Below, piece by piece: positions 39,496 to 54,400 of a DNA stretch of 64,000 bases (the first letter of the stretch is position 1; the number at the start of each line of letters is the position of its first letter). A program made the position numbers and the translations under genes. The notes beneath the pieces are model-generated. The model saw only the letters and a list, made by a program, of their open reading frames with translations. It did not search any database and was not told the DNA's origin. Source of the stretch: Tubiluchus corallicola (Eukaryota > Priapulida > Priapulimorpha > Priapulimorphida > Tubiluchidae); assembly GCA_030141605.1 (NCBI GenBank), contig JAQGDQ010000002.1, forward strand, positions 1,346,501-1,410,500. The letters are read 5' to 3'.

Positions 39496-42400
39496 GTAGT
39501 CACTTAATAAAACCACAGATAATAAAAGCAACTGCATTTTAGAACTACTTAGGCAGGACCCAAAATTACTTCCATAGAAACAATTGCTAACAAAAATTCA
39601 GATAATAAAATCAGTGCAACAAAATGTTCAATAATAGGCAACAATAGCAGAATGAAAAAATAAAATGTTTCTTTGGTAGTTTGCGCATTTTTTTATGATA
39701 CGCAGTGAAATTTTCGTCTCGTGTTCTAGATTTGCCCCTTGTTAGTCAAAATCATGCTGAAAGTTAAAGTCCTTAGTTTCAGTTATAACTGTTCTGCATA
39801 TCCAGCTGCTAATAAAGAGCATTTTAGTCTGTTGAATGAACTTGAATGACTATCGTATGCTTGAGTTATTCTGTAGACATGCTAGTGAGCTGACTGCCCC
39901 TCGTCTGTATGAGCCTGTAAGCAAAGTTTTTATATGTAACATGTTGAATTAGGTCAGGCAAACATATTAAATTTTGGATTAATCTTGCCAAATATAGGTG
40001 TTTGCAATAGACCACCACATAATAAAACCACCATTTATTAAGACCACTTATAGATGGTCCTGTAGTGGTTTTATTAAGTGGCGACTACTGCTATCCAAAT
40101 ACCAGCATAATTAATATATGCTAGATGTCAGGTTTCTAATACTCTTAAAAGAAATACAGTAGGCGTCGCTTAATAGACTCACTTTGGGACCAACGTGTTT
40201 TGACCCAGTTAACCAACTGAACCTATTAACCGATGGGTGTAGTATTACAGGTATAGAAGTATAAGTCATCACCTTACTATGCACTGCAAAGGTTTTTAAT
40301 TAATTTTAGACATGTAGTAATGCATAAATTCCTTTGTGCAGTTAAAAACTAGAAAAAATATTTTAAAATATTAATTTATATAAGTGAAATAAATTAAAAA
40401 GTATACTTTTCGAAATCACACAAGTCTGTTTTTTTGCGAAAATTACAAAAATTCCTTCAAAGTCGGCTGCTTCATTTTCTCGCGAAGAAGTTGGCCCACA
40501 AATTATAAAAACATTGGAAATCTGTTGTTGTGCATGACTAAAACAGTTCTGAATTGTCTGCTCACTTACATTGCCTGCATTTGCTGTATGATGTTTACGT
40601 AAGTCACGAGGAATACCTGCTGATTACTGTACCTGCATCTTTGACTGTTAACTGATTAAGCCTGAAAGCGTGATTTGCAACGAGAGCATCAGAAGGAAAC
40701 TGCTAGGCAAATGATTAAATGTTTAGCTTCCAGAAATTCTTTGGGTAACAGTGGACGAGCGGGTAACAGATTCAAAACAAAATCGCTATGCTAGCCTATT
40801 AGTGCATAATAAATGTACCTGCTTATAAACAAAACGGTACTTAACATGATTGTTTCTGTAGACATAGCGCACAAAAGAGAAGTAAAGATGACATAAAGTA
40901 GGAAAGGTTCTTTTGGCACATACAAATATGTTATTTTAAGCAGATGAAGGAAAAATATTGAGTCAATTATGCGGAGTTATTTGAGTCAAATACCAATAGA
41001 TTTACGTATATTTGAATAGAAGCGGCCCGTTCTAGGCGTTTTTGAGTCAATTAAGCGATTAAGTCTATTAACCGTGTATCTATTAAGCAGTGCCTACTGT
41101 AGTAGATTAACTAAAAACTAGAGAAAAGTGTTGACTAAGCTTTTAAGCAAAAGTCATTTTACAACTTTTCTGAAACAATATGCATTAGTTATGTATTTTT
41201 AATTTAATTTAGTATACAAAAATTTTAAAACTGGGGCTCTTAAGCTATTGCCACCAAAAATTTGTTTATTATATCCAGTTACTCGTATAATTTTTGTTAA
41301 GTTCTATAGTTACATTGCAAATTAATAACTCTGTTTGGTATGGCAAGTAAAGTGATTGTAGTTATTGAAATATTGTACTTGCAAACCTTTAACTAATATT
41401 TCACTGCTAGACATATTCCCCACCAAACGAAGTGTTGGTAGAGGATATAGTAGAAATTTATGTATATGCATACGTGTTGTTTGGAATGTTTTATGTTATA
41501 TCTCTGAAGCCACTGAAGCAAGTCTCACATATATATTTTACTAGTAAAAAATGTCACTTTGATTCAAATCATCATTGACTCATCATTGTTTCAAACTTAT
41601 TGTTTTGAGTTATATTTTTATGGCCAACGTAATTCCACATGATACATGGATGATACTAGTGGAAGAAAGGTTTGCTGAGGTGCACTTGACTTGACTTTGA
41701 ATCATAAAAACCATAAGGCTCTGTGTTGCATACAAAGATTTTGTTGATATTTTCATGGCCACTGAGGTCAAGCCAGTCAAGCTTTGGAACAAAGGTACCA
41801 AGCCTGTTAGGGCCAAGATTGGTATGGTACACTTGGTGTTGACTTTTATCTTAAAGATGGTAGGGCCTCGTATTATAACTTCTGTAAACATTTTAGATGA
41901 TTCACTTTTTATCATTTTTTAACATTTTTAGAAAAAATATCCAGAGCTGTTTGGGACTACTGATGCAGTCCAGCAAGCACTAGCAGAGTTGTATTTATCA
42001 ACAGTTGACCTTGACACAAAACTTGGAGATCTTCCTCCAGTTCTTACCCTCCGTGACCTTGGTGTAAAGGATGATAATCTTCCCGAGGGAGCTTCACCGC
42101 ACACAACTCTTGCTGATTTGCCTGCTGAGATGACTCTTCGCGATTTAGGATTTACTGAGCATGATATGCCTGCAGTAAAAGATAGAATACATCGTAGCTG
42201 TTTAGTTCACTGTGGATTAATTTACCAAGATGTGATGCCTAACACGTTAAACACCAGTACAACTTTAGGTGAACTTCCTCCAGATATGACATTACGTGAT
42301 CTTGGCTTAGATGAAAAACAACTAGCAAAAAATGTTTCTCCTGATATAACGTTGAAACAACTATCGTCAGAATACCAACTGAAAGATTTGGGTTTTAAAG

Positions 42401-45400
42401 ATGAGGAATTGCCAAAACTTAGGGATTCTGCAAACAGGTCTTACCAATTGAGACACGAGCCAATATATGCCAATGTTGTGCCAGTTAACATAAATACAAA
42501 AACGATGATGAAAGAACTGCCACAGGATTTGGAAGTGCGAGACTTAGGGTTGCATAAAAAGAACATCCCTAAGGAATACTCTGATACTATGCTTTTAAGA
42601 GAGCTACCCCCAGACATGACTTTAGCTGAGTTGGGTGTCCTAAAAGAAGATATTCCCAATGTTCAGAGAAGTGCTAATTTGAATTACACACTGCGCCATG
42701 CACCAGTTTATCGAAATGCTATTCCGGCAGATATTACGCAAGAGACATTAGTTAGCATGTTTCTAGAAGATATGACATTGAGTGATCTGGGAATAACAAA
42801 AGAACAACTTCCTGAAGCTGTGTCTACAGAAACAACTGTTCGAAATTTACCAAAAGGCATGAAAGTAAGAGACTTGGGGTATGATGCCAAAGACTTGCCA
42901 GTTGTCCGGGAGCATGCAAATGCTACTTATCAATTGAAGCACGGACCAGTCTACAGTAATGTTTTACCGGCAAGTCTTAGTCCTGAAACTAAAGTAACTG
43001 ATCTTCCACAAGACCTGACACTGAGAGAAGTTGGAATCAAAGAGCATCAGGTACCTGCCAAGGTTTCCCTGGACACTAATTTAGAAGAGATGCCAAATTT
43101 TATGACGTTAAAAAGCTTGGGTGTTGAAAAGGAAGACATACCTCAGATTCGAGATTGTGCTATGCATTGTCATCAAGTTAAAAATGGTCCCTTATATTGG
43201 GACTGCTTGCCAATTGAGATGACTCCTGACACGAAACTGAAAGAATTGCCACAAGACATGACTTTAAGGGATTTGCAAGTGATTGAAGTTCCTGCAGGTA
43301 TGTCTGCAGATACCATGCTGTGTGATCTTCCAGGTAATCTCACCTTACGTGACCTTGGATACACTGAAGCAGAAATACCTCTGCTGAGGCAGCACGCTAA
43401 TCAAAATTATCAACTTCGTCGTGGTCCTGTAATAGTCACTGAGTCAACTGCTGTGCATCAGTTGCCACAGAAATTAACCTTGGGAGAGATTGGCTTGTCA
43501 GAGGAGCAGATAAAGCAGCTACCAGGCAGTGTCACACAGGAAACAACTTTAAGCGAGCTGCAGCAGGACCTAACACTTGCTGATCTTGGTAAGTTGTACG
43601 TGATTTTAATTAAAAAATTCTAATTAATGTATTATTAACACTGTCATTTATTGTATTATCTTGATTTGCATATTATTTTTTGGGTCTAACTTTGTGCAGG
43701 CTTGACTGACTTACTGTGATAGCCATAGAGTTGTTGTTTATTAACAGTCATTGGGTTTATAAATTATACTACAAGCAGCTTCAATCTTCTGTTCTTGTTA
43801 CATACTAAGAAATTTCCAAACATTTTTATATACTGGTTTTTTCTTTTACTTACTCTTACTTCTGGAAACCAAAGAAAAGTTTGTGAATTACTTTTGAGCT
43901 AGTTTCTTGTGAACATTTTAGTGAGTTGTCCAAGTATAAAATTCCCCTTGTTATTATCTCCTCTTTTATGTAGTTAAACCCCATTACTGATGTACATAAT
44001 ACTTTGCCTTGAAAATTTCCCATTTTATGTTCCTGTTAAATTTTAAAAACTTGGATTCTTGCAGTTAGCCTGAAATATACATTTAGACTCACATTATCGA
44101 AGTATTGCTGTAGTCTAATTGTAGCATTAGGTAGGATAAAATGCATATTTTTGAAACACCAATTTGTTTCAGTCTGGTTGTTTAATTTATTCTATTTTAT
44201 GTATCTACTAAGTATATGTAGTTTTGTACAAATTATTTTTATTTTCTAAGTAATTTTCTAATACTAATTTCTGTAAGGCAAAACTGGGATCCTGTGCAGA
44301 CATTGCGAGTTACAGTGGTTCCTTTTTTGTCTGGCACAGTATCAACATAAAATAATATCTGTTGGTTGAGTTATTTATCTTTGCACTTTTCTAGCATAAC
44401 TTTATTTGCTTTAGACCTTTGGAATGCAAATGTAACAGTGAGTAATCTAGGGATTTATATCAGTAGTAGCATTTTATGAAAGTAAACTCGCGCTACCCTT
44501 TTGAGTACAGTAGGCTTGTTTCAAAAACAAATGGTGTAATGGAAATCTCTCATTTTGCTGCATTTTAATTGTTAGCAAAATTTGGCACTGATTGTTAATT
44601 TACTGGTGAAGAAATTGCAATTGAAATAATTAAAAAAAATTGTGTGGGACATTTAGATTAAGCATAATCTGAATTAGTGCATAAAATTTAATTCATTGGA
44701 AATAATACCCGGACATGGTAAGGTTTTTTAAGTAACAGCTTTACCTACTAAATGATTAGTGTTTGTGATAAGTGTCTGTGTGAACCTGACTCTCTGCGTG
44801 TCTCCCACACCTGCATCTCCTGTTTGCATTGGGTGCTAACTCGAGTGGAGTTAACTCTAGTTGGTAATGAGTTGGTGATCATCTTGAGGACCAAGATATA
44901 ATTACCTGCGCTCAGGAGTGCGCTGCTATGTAGGTAGTGAGTACTCAATGGGTTTGCAGACACGGCTGCAAAGCCCTACCCATGTGCTTTTGCAACAAAC
45001 GAATTTAGATGGTTCCGGGCCATCTGTCTTTCTACTCGACTGATATCACACCCATTTTTGTAGGCTTCGAGGTTTGTGACCCTCTTGGCCCAAGCCAGCT
45101 CTTTATTCCACACCGGTGCCGATGCACTCATGCTCACCAGCGAGTCTGGCGAGGCTTGCATACGACTGAGCATCTTGACCTTCATCAGAGGCACATCCTC
45201 TTCAAGACAAGAAAACCCTATTCTGCCCTTTTTCATGGACAAACTCATTTGATCCAAGAACAGGTTGAAATTTGGGGCCTTCAAAAACATAGAACAAAGT
45301 TAATGGATTTAGAGATTGAAGAGCCTTTTTGACGTTTTGTTTTTCTGTGAAAAAAGTTTTCTCTGTTTTGTATACAGGTGTCAATGAGGTTGACGGTGTA

Positions 45401-48400
45401 CAAAGAGTAAAAAGCGTTGCTAATCCCGACCCCATTGCGACGAAGTACTCCGCTGTGGAGCTTTCTGCTGATATGAAACTTTCAGAGCTGCCTGAAGGTG
45501 TTTCAAAGGAAATGCTGGGCATTGACGAGGAAACTTTGAATAAATACATTGTAAGTTGCTAAACAAGTAATACACTTGTTTAATTATAAATCAATCTATG
45601 TAAGCATGGTTTAAATGCAACTTTTATTAAACGTGGCTGTTCGAATATACTGAAAAAGATAACATTACATATATTGATTTTGTTAGTTTACTGACTTATA
45701 GGAATGTATAATTTATGAGACCAGAGCATGATGTTAGATCTAGTAAATTTTCCTTCAAGTGAGTAGGTATTGAGTTGCACAAACTAACTTGTCTTACTTT
45801 AACATTAATGTAGGCAGAGAAACCAGAAGGCAAAGAAAAACAATCTGCAAAAGAGGCCCTCTTGATGTGGTGCAAGTCTAAAACAGATGGGTATGCAGAT
45901 GTTTGAATGGCTTTCTTTACTGTAATAGTTTATTGTATTTGAAATGTATAATATTTTTGTGATACGATGCTAAATTTTGAAGGCAATGATGACGACATTG
46001 ATAGGAATTACTGGAACACTACAAAGACAAAATTTTTGGTAAATCGCTGGACATAATTAAGATTACAAAAATACAGTTTATCAAAGTAAATTTGGTACTA
46101 GTGCATTGCATGTGAAAGGATGCAGCCTGTACGTTTGCTGCTTACACATAACGCAAATGCTTAATTTTGATTTTTTATAACTGCTTAACTAGGCATGAAA
46201 ATTGTGAAGTGCAGAATTTCTCTCAAAGTTGGAATGATGGTATGGCTTTTTGCGCTCTTATTCACACTCATAGGTAAGAAATATTTGTTACTATATATTT
46301 CTGAAATTATACCAATTTCATACTTACTATATTTAATTAAAAACAAATAGTATTTTCTTGCTTAGTGTCACATGACTAATTCTGGGTTAGTATTTTTTCT
46401 ATGTAGAATAACACTAATTGACAGGACCCAATTATTATGAGGTGGTTATGTTAGACTAAAATCGGGTAATTGGTATCTCGCTATGATGGGTAATCCTTTA
46501 AAATGAGACATCGAACTAACAAACGTATCCTAGTTGTGTTTAGCTATATGTGCACCCTCCTTATTCCAGATAAATTGGCAGGGTGGTATGGCAGATGTGG
46601 TCGCCTAAAATCAGCTATGTTAAAATCCTTAAATTGTTATTTTATGGAATTCTGTGCTTTACTGTTTTGGTTTCCCTAATTTCAGGCCAGACTTAATTGA
46701 TTACGACTCGCTGGATCCAGAAGAACGGGTTAAAAACCTAAACTATGCGTTTGATATCGCAGAGCAAGAACTGGGTATCCCACAATTGCTTGACGCAGAA
46801 GGTAATTAAGGAAGCTGACACATGCAGTAAGTCCTCATTTAACGACTCCCAGTTTAGCGACGTTTATTTTAACAATGCTGAACATTAGACACCTTTTTTC
46901 ACTTCACGACACACATTTCATTTTAATGACGATTTTTTTACTTTGCTGAAAGCCAATTTGCATTTTATCAACAACTTTTTTACTAAATTTGAAGCATTAA
47001 AACAGCACATATTGCGTTATTCTGTTTTGAAAGTGCAATAGTAACATAAACAGTGCAATTATTATATATATTCTTGCTTCCCGCCTGACTAATACTATAC
47101 TAGCTGCCATTTCTATCAAGCAACCAGACTATGTAGTAAATGATGCAGTGCTCTGGAATGATAAAATTTCCAAGGTCACCTCATGCAGCGCTTGGGTTTG
47201 ACTCTGCAATGTTTATTGTTTAATGTATGCCTAGGCTTAAACCGTAATGAAAGAGAAATGCTAGACAGGTACATATTGGTAAGAAAGATAAGTGGTTTCA
47301 AGCAAGCAGAAAGAAATTAATTAGTAGAAACCATAAAGAAACTCATAAAACATTTAACTGATGTGATTTAAGCAGCATTGAGTTTTGACTCTGGAACATA
47401 CTTCAGTTCTTTTACATTATTTTCTGTGGAAGTTTTGGTTTCGTTTAACGACGTTTCCCTTAACTGCGCATTTTGCTGGAACACATTTGCATCGTTAAGT
47501 GAGGACTTACTGTACATCAGGTTGTTGTAAGTGTAGTTAGCTTTCTAGCTTTGCCTCAACAGGAGGTTGTATTCAATTTGTTTTACGATGTTAGGTGTGC
47601 ACCATGCAACATTTTTGTACAAAAAATTGTCTGGGTTGTTTATTTTGTTCATGGTAACAAACTAATACGTAGATAAGCAAAGGGTAAATAGCTAATAGCT
47701 CTTTTGCTTGATCAGTTTTAGATTATTCATATTCTGAGTTTGCCAGTTGGGTAGACCTGTTTTGTGAACTGTTAACATTACTTTATAGAGATAATAAAAT
47801 ATTGTGGATGTAAACCTAATTTGCTGAAATGCTAAAATTAATGTTCTCGTGTGATCTGTGTTGTCATTGGTGTTATAATTATTCTAGTGGTCTACCATTA
47901 TGCTTCTAGTTCAGTTGTTACTATGACATTTTTAAAGTACCTTTTAGACAATCAGTTTTTTCATCAAACTCGTTTGTCATTTAACAAACTAATTTGATCA
48001 TGTAAACACCGAAACTGACAAACTTTTAATTTGACAAATGAAGTTTGATGATATCAAACCGTCTTCAATTCATCAAACAAAAACTGACAAACTCAGACAC
48101 AACAGTCATTTGTGCACTCGTGACATCATACTGACTGTTCATTTTCGTGCATGTAGGAAGAAATTAATAACAACTAAAAACTACAGTTGGGTCTATTGTG
48201 AAATTTAAATCGGCTCTAGGGGTTCTTTCACAATGGGATTGAATGTCAGATTAACTGCATAATTTGCACAAATGTTAAAGTGCACATATCAAAACTGACT
48301 TTGAAGTACACATTTCCTTCAAATTGCTCTTATTGGATAAAATTTTTCAAAGTGATCTCGTTTTTTTCTTAATGTTGTCGTTATTAATTCAAAAGGACGG

Positions 48401-51400
48401 TATAAATATGCATCAATCAGCATTATTTGAAGCTGGCTGACACTGGGACCTGGAAGGTAGAAGCGGTAGTAATAAAAAGGAAATTCTGATTTTGCTGTAC
48501 TGTTTTCTACCAATTCAACTAACGAATTTGTGACAGTACTGTAGATGTGTTATACAGGCATTGCTTAGTTTGTGTTTAGCTTCATGAATCATGGCTTCCT
48601 TTGAGGATCTAGTCAAAAATTGCGGGTGTAACATATGTATATAATTCAAAAGTCACTCGGCACCTCAGTTTTTAGCTCTCTCAAAATCAGGCAGTAGCTC
48701 TCCCTTTCGATTCTTCGCTGTAGTCGTTTTTCATCCAAACTTTTCTAACTCTTTCCAATTTCTCGTTTTCTAATTGCACAAGCTAGCACAACAGGCAATA
48801 AAGCATCTTCACATGTTGGCACCATAAAATTTGATGTCACCTCTAAACACGTATCATTTGTTAGATTGACGGTTTTTGTTTGTCAGTTTTAGTTTGACAG
48901 TTTAAAAACTGGTCGTGTAAATGGACCATAAGTGATCTTACCTGCTACATGATTCTACTAAAGGTTGCTTTTCCTACTAATGATTTTTGAGAGTAAAAAT
49001 GGTGTTTGCTATCAAGTTCAAGTCCAAATAAATATTAACATGATATTTTATACCTCTACAATGCTGTTTAGTTTCTCATAGACCCTTTACAGATATGCCT
49101 AAACTGCTTTATGCATTAACGACAACAATAATAATAAAAAAGTAAACACTTGCAAGATTGGCTGTGCTCCCACTGCACATGCATTTGTGTGAATTTATTT
49201 GAGCTCTGTATTTATAGGCTTGGTGAGAATGTAGTTTTAGCAAATGAGTTTCAAATACAGCTTTATTTTTTCTGTTACAGATGTGGCTGTTAAAAGACCA
49301 GATGAAAAATCTATTATGACATACATTGCCTCTTATTATCATACATTTGCTAAAATGAAAGACGAAAATACAAGCAGTAAACGCATTGGCAAGGTAAATG
49401 CTGATGACTTTAGACTAGCCACTGTTTTTAATCATAATTGAGATAATTGCCATTTATCAGTAATGGTGTGTGTATCTTTGTTTATTAATTGTTGGCGATT
49501 CATTTCAAGTCTTCTTATCAGTGCAAAGTAACATCATGCAGATTATGAACAAATATAAGTTTTTTTAATGCTTGAGATAAATTTGATATGACATCTGAAA
49601 AAACGTCAATTACATTCATGGATCAAAGTTGCATGTTGAGTTATGTTTACTTTGACTAAAAAACTCAGCATCAGTATGTATCAATATAATGCAATAAGTT
49701 TATTTTAAAATGTTCTTACTTTTAAAGGAACTTGCCCAAGTCAGTATGGCTTGCGTACTGTCCGCAGGCCCATTCAAAGAGTTTCCTGTAATTTTATTCT
49801 TTTTGTGTCTTGTTTTTATTCAAAGTTGTGACTAGCACTGTTCACATGAGCAATTTGAAATTTAATGAATTTTTGTTAACAAAAACCTGTATGTTTGGCT
49901 ATAGTTGCTTTTTGGCTGTATTAATTATTAGCCTTAGGTAAAAGTTTGTTGCATTTTAGATAGTAAATTTCATGATGGACATTGACGAACAGAAGGAAAT
50001 TTATGAACAAAGTGCCGACGAGTTATTAAAATGGATTCAGAATAAAACTGCTGAGCTGAATGATCCCAGTTTACCAAATAGCATGGAAGCTACACACCAA
50101 GAACTTGCAAAATTCCACGATTATATTAGAGTTGAAAAGCCACTAAGGTTATCTGAAATCTTAGTTTATAATATTACTATTTCTTGAAAAAACTTTTTAA
50201 AAACCACATTAAGTCTGCTATTTAATATTTTTGCATGAAATGATATTATTATTGTTATTGTAGAGTATAGAGAACAGATTTAAAATTCATTCTGCACAGC
50301 TTTATAGTTTATGCCAATGGTCTTTCATTTTTACTTACATTTTGTGTACACTTACTTTCATATATGACTGCCTTTGTGACAGTCATATGCCATTTTCATG
50401 CACGTAATTGTGTACAGAACAGGTATAGGTCACTTATTGATACTAAAGTTTACCACGGCTAATATAGCTTAAGTCATTCGAAAAAATACATCACTTCAAA
50501 AATGCGAAAATTTCATCATGGTAAGTAAAGCTTAAGTTGTTTTTAACGTTTATTCTGAACTTTTTTTATTACAGAATGTTGTGCAGAACACTTCATTATC
50601 ATTAATCTTTCATTGTGCACCACTATAAAAAATTTTTATTCATTACAGATACAAGGAGAAAGGCGAACTTGAGGCACAACTGTTTGACATCCAGACAAAA
50701 CTTAATGCAGAGAGTCGTAGTTACTATCAACCGCCTGAGGGAAAACTTGTTAGTGATGTTGAGAAAGCTTGGCAGCAATTGGAGAAAGCTGAACATGCAC
50801 GTGAAGTTGCTCTGCGAGACAACCTAAGAAGGTAAGTGTCACATTTATTATTGCCAATCAGTCCCTTCATTGTGTTAGTATCACTTTATTTAATCATTGT
50901 CAATCATTTGATTTTTTCCATCATTAGGGAAGAAAAATTGGAACAGCTAGCTGAGAAATTTAATAGGAAGGCAGAGCTTAGGGAGTCATGGCTTGCTGAT
51001 CAGAACAAGATCCTTGATAACATGCCTATCGGCGAAACGGCGAAAGAAGTGGAGTTGGCAGCAAAGAGACATGTAACCATGACAACTGAAGTTCTTGCGC
51101 GGGTACGTTTACTTTGCTATGGCTTCCTGACTGCTAAGTTGTATTTGGGAAGCATGTAATGGCAGGCGTATTTGAGACTGTCCATAATCCTTCAGTAATT
51201 CACATTTTAAAAATATTAACCCTACAGTATTTATGTTGGGGACAATAGTATTGTGACACCCTATGAATATACAGAAGTGTTATATCTGACTCCTCCTTAT
51301 AGCTAGGATTACTTTCCAGTTAAGAAAATATTTTTAATGATTCCGAGAGGACAAGAAGCCTTTTCTTAAGAAATTAGTTTTTAATATTTTTTAAACCAAG

Positions 51401-54400
51401 CTGGGCATCAGTTTACTTATAATAATTATAGTTTAATTATAGACATTCTTATTTTAGTTAAGTAAAGTTTCATGAAACAAATTTAGACAATATTAGCTCC
51501 ATTCTTGCTGGCTTTCGTTTGTCCTTCTAACAAGTTTTGTCAGATTAGTATCAGTAGTAATCAATGAAATTCAATTTTTTGGCTATTTGTTTTTGATTCT
51601 GGTTCACTGACTAATAATCAATAATGGTCTGCAGATGATCTGTTGTGATTTGTTAACACATAAAGTGTCAGTCAAGGACAAATCTATTTGTTTTACACTC
51701 ATTTCTATTTTTGCTTTTTTTATTAATGTAGAAAGACAGATTTGATTTGCTGAAAAAAATGGCAGAGCATCTTGCAGAGGCAGATTACCATGAGACAACT
51801 GTAATTAAAGCAAAGTAAGTTACTTCATGAAATGTTTAGTTGTTTGTATGAATGATATTCTATTTAAAATAAACTATTTGGGATTATTTTGTTTTGATTT
51901 TGATGGCCATTGGGCTTCCTTATTATATAATTTCCTTTTGTGGCTTTCACACATGCGTCTGGTAACGAACTCTTCAGTGCCGTTAACATTTTGCAAAAAT
52001 TGTTATTCCAGAAGTAATAGCAAAACAAATTACTGTACTTGCTATGAAGATATAATTGAATGTATGTCTTTATCTTAAAAACAACTGTACGATTAGCTTG
52101 TCAGTAACAAAAAATTTGCTACAATAATTAGAAATGAGAGGTTCTGTTGTAATGGACTCGTAATGAATTAAGACAGTTAGGGCTATTAAGACAAGCAACA
52201 GTTTTTGTAGTAACTCAATATGAATATAAATATGAATAACTCAACTTAAGTATTTCTGTCTTAAAATACTCATTACTCACCTCAGTTATTGCATACTTTT
52301 AAATTTGGTTTTAGTGACAGTGTTTTTTAAGAGAGATGATGCAAAGTACAGATTTGCTTATAAGTAGCACTTAACAACAAATGCAGTCTGAAAAAACTTT
52401 ATAACTCAAGATTTTTTTTTATTATTTTGGCAATAATTGCACCCTGTGCATAAATACTGAATAAACTCTACTGTACCACTTCTGTTGGTCACTAAACCTA
52501 TGTAATATATTTGACTACTTTGCTGTATTGGTGTATGCTGTATTAAATTTACACATGAAAAATTATATGTGTGCTTGTATAGCAAAATCGTCAATAAGTC
52601 GGCAATTAAGCTTTTCTAGCTATTCATATGTCCTGATTCTCCATTTCATGAGGATCATTTTGATACCCAGCTTATCGCACGGTATTATTTCTAAGCTGAG
52701 ATAATCCACAATGAAGTTGAGGAGCACGCTACACAGTGAAAAACATAATCTTGAGAAAATCGCAGTTAAAGTTCGCCATTGTTTTTTGTCGTGTTTCTTC
52801 AAAACATTTAGCAACCGTACTAATGTTGGTTGCTACTGACTTTGCAAGAACTCGTTGAAGTTATGTTTAAATCTAGTAGATGGCTCTTCCTGATGAAGAC
52901 CTGGGCTTGGCAACGGAAAAAACCCGAAGCAAAATGACTGCTTCCACGAGCTACTATCGGCGTTTGAAAATACGAGTTTTTTACAATTGCAGTACTAGTT
53001 TCTAGACAGAAAAGTGGGCACGGGTTTAATAGATTAGATTTTTAGTATTTCTTAAAAATTTTCTTGACAATCTAGTGCTAGAATATTAAAGTCCAATATA
53101 TTTAGAGTTTGTTTTTTAAAAACCAGAAATTGGCATTTGACCACTCTGCTTTCTAGTTTGAAGCATTCTACTTTGAAGCATCATAACGTAGTTTTAACTA
53201 TGCCAACTTATGGATGGTTTTGGTTTGCAAGCACACATATGAAAAAATTGCCAGAATGCATGTTTTTATTTAGTTTATTACTTTACTTTACTTAATTAAA
53301 TTTCAGACATGAAAAGATTGCAGATGAATGGCATAGCCTGCTGCTTAGAATGAATGAAAAACAAAATAGTCTGGACAATGTAAACTCTGTCATATCACTG
53401 ATGAGGGACATTGATAGTCTGAATTCAGAAATGAAACATTTGGAGGTAATGTTTTGTTTATTCTCATTTTCTTTTCTACATTTATGTTTCTCCTGTAACT
53501 TTCAGGGCAAGTGCTAGTTTTTAAGCTGTGTGACAGGATAAGCTTTTTTGCTACTGATGAAGAATATAAGTGATGGCATCAAAAATAAGTACATAATAGG
53601 ATATCTTACAGAAATAGTCACTAAAAATGTTTCTACTGGGTTGCTGATCAGAATTTAGATTGTAACTGAGATGTTTCTCCTTAATTTTTATAGCAAAATT
53701 AGTTTACAAATTAAAGCAGTCAGTATTTAATTTAGTCGTTTTAAAAACTTCTTGTCACATTTCTTGCCAGGAAGCCATTATTTATAGTTCTGAAGTTTAC
53801 TTTCAACCAGTGCTTTCCAGTGCGTGTTTCTCTACTATTTTAAATTGCTGAAAATACAAATGCTGGCTTTGTATAATTGCTTTTTTTGTCACTGAAACTT
53901 TTGGAAAAAATAAATGACAACATGTGAAACAGTTTTAAAGATTCTTCTTAGTTAACACAGCAAACAGTGAGGGAACTAATTGTGATATAAACCCTTTTAT
54001 AACTGTGATTTATCAGAAATGTTTGTCATTGCAGCCTGGTGTAGACTCTAACGTAATGGGCAATGAACTTATTGCTGCTGATCATTTAGTTGAGAAACAT
54101 GCCCTCCTTGACAGCGAGGTCAAATCAGCCGGAGAAAAAGTGAACATCTTAATTGAAAAAGCTGAAAAATGGACACAAGAGAATCCTGCTCTAAAGAAGG
54201 AAATTGAAAGAATGGCAGACAATTATGCACTGTATGTTTTTTTTTACTAAATTGGCTTATCTTTCTATGTCATTTGAAGACTGACAAAATGGAAAAATTT
54301 CTTTAACATCAATTTCAAAATTTTCTGATTTGCAGACTACTGTAAATTTTGCTTTGACACTTCAAGAGTTTGTCTATTGACACTACTACTAGTGCTGCTT

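Noticed and set aside
52880-52960. CCTGATGAAGACCTGGGC-type sequence seen near 3' ends of some retroelements
   Set aside because: No adjoining coding remnant or boundaries; too short to call.
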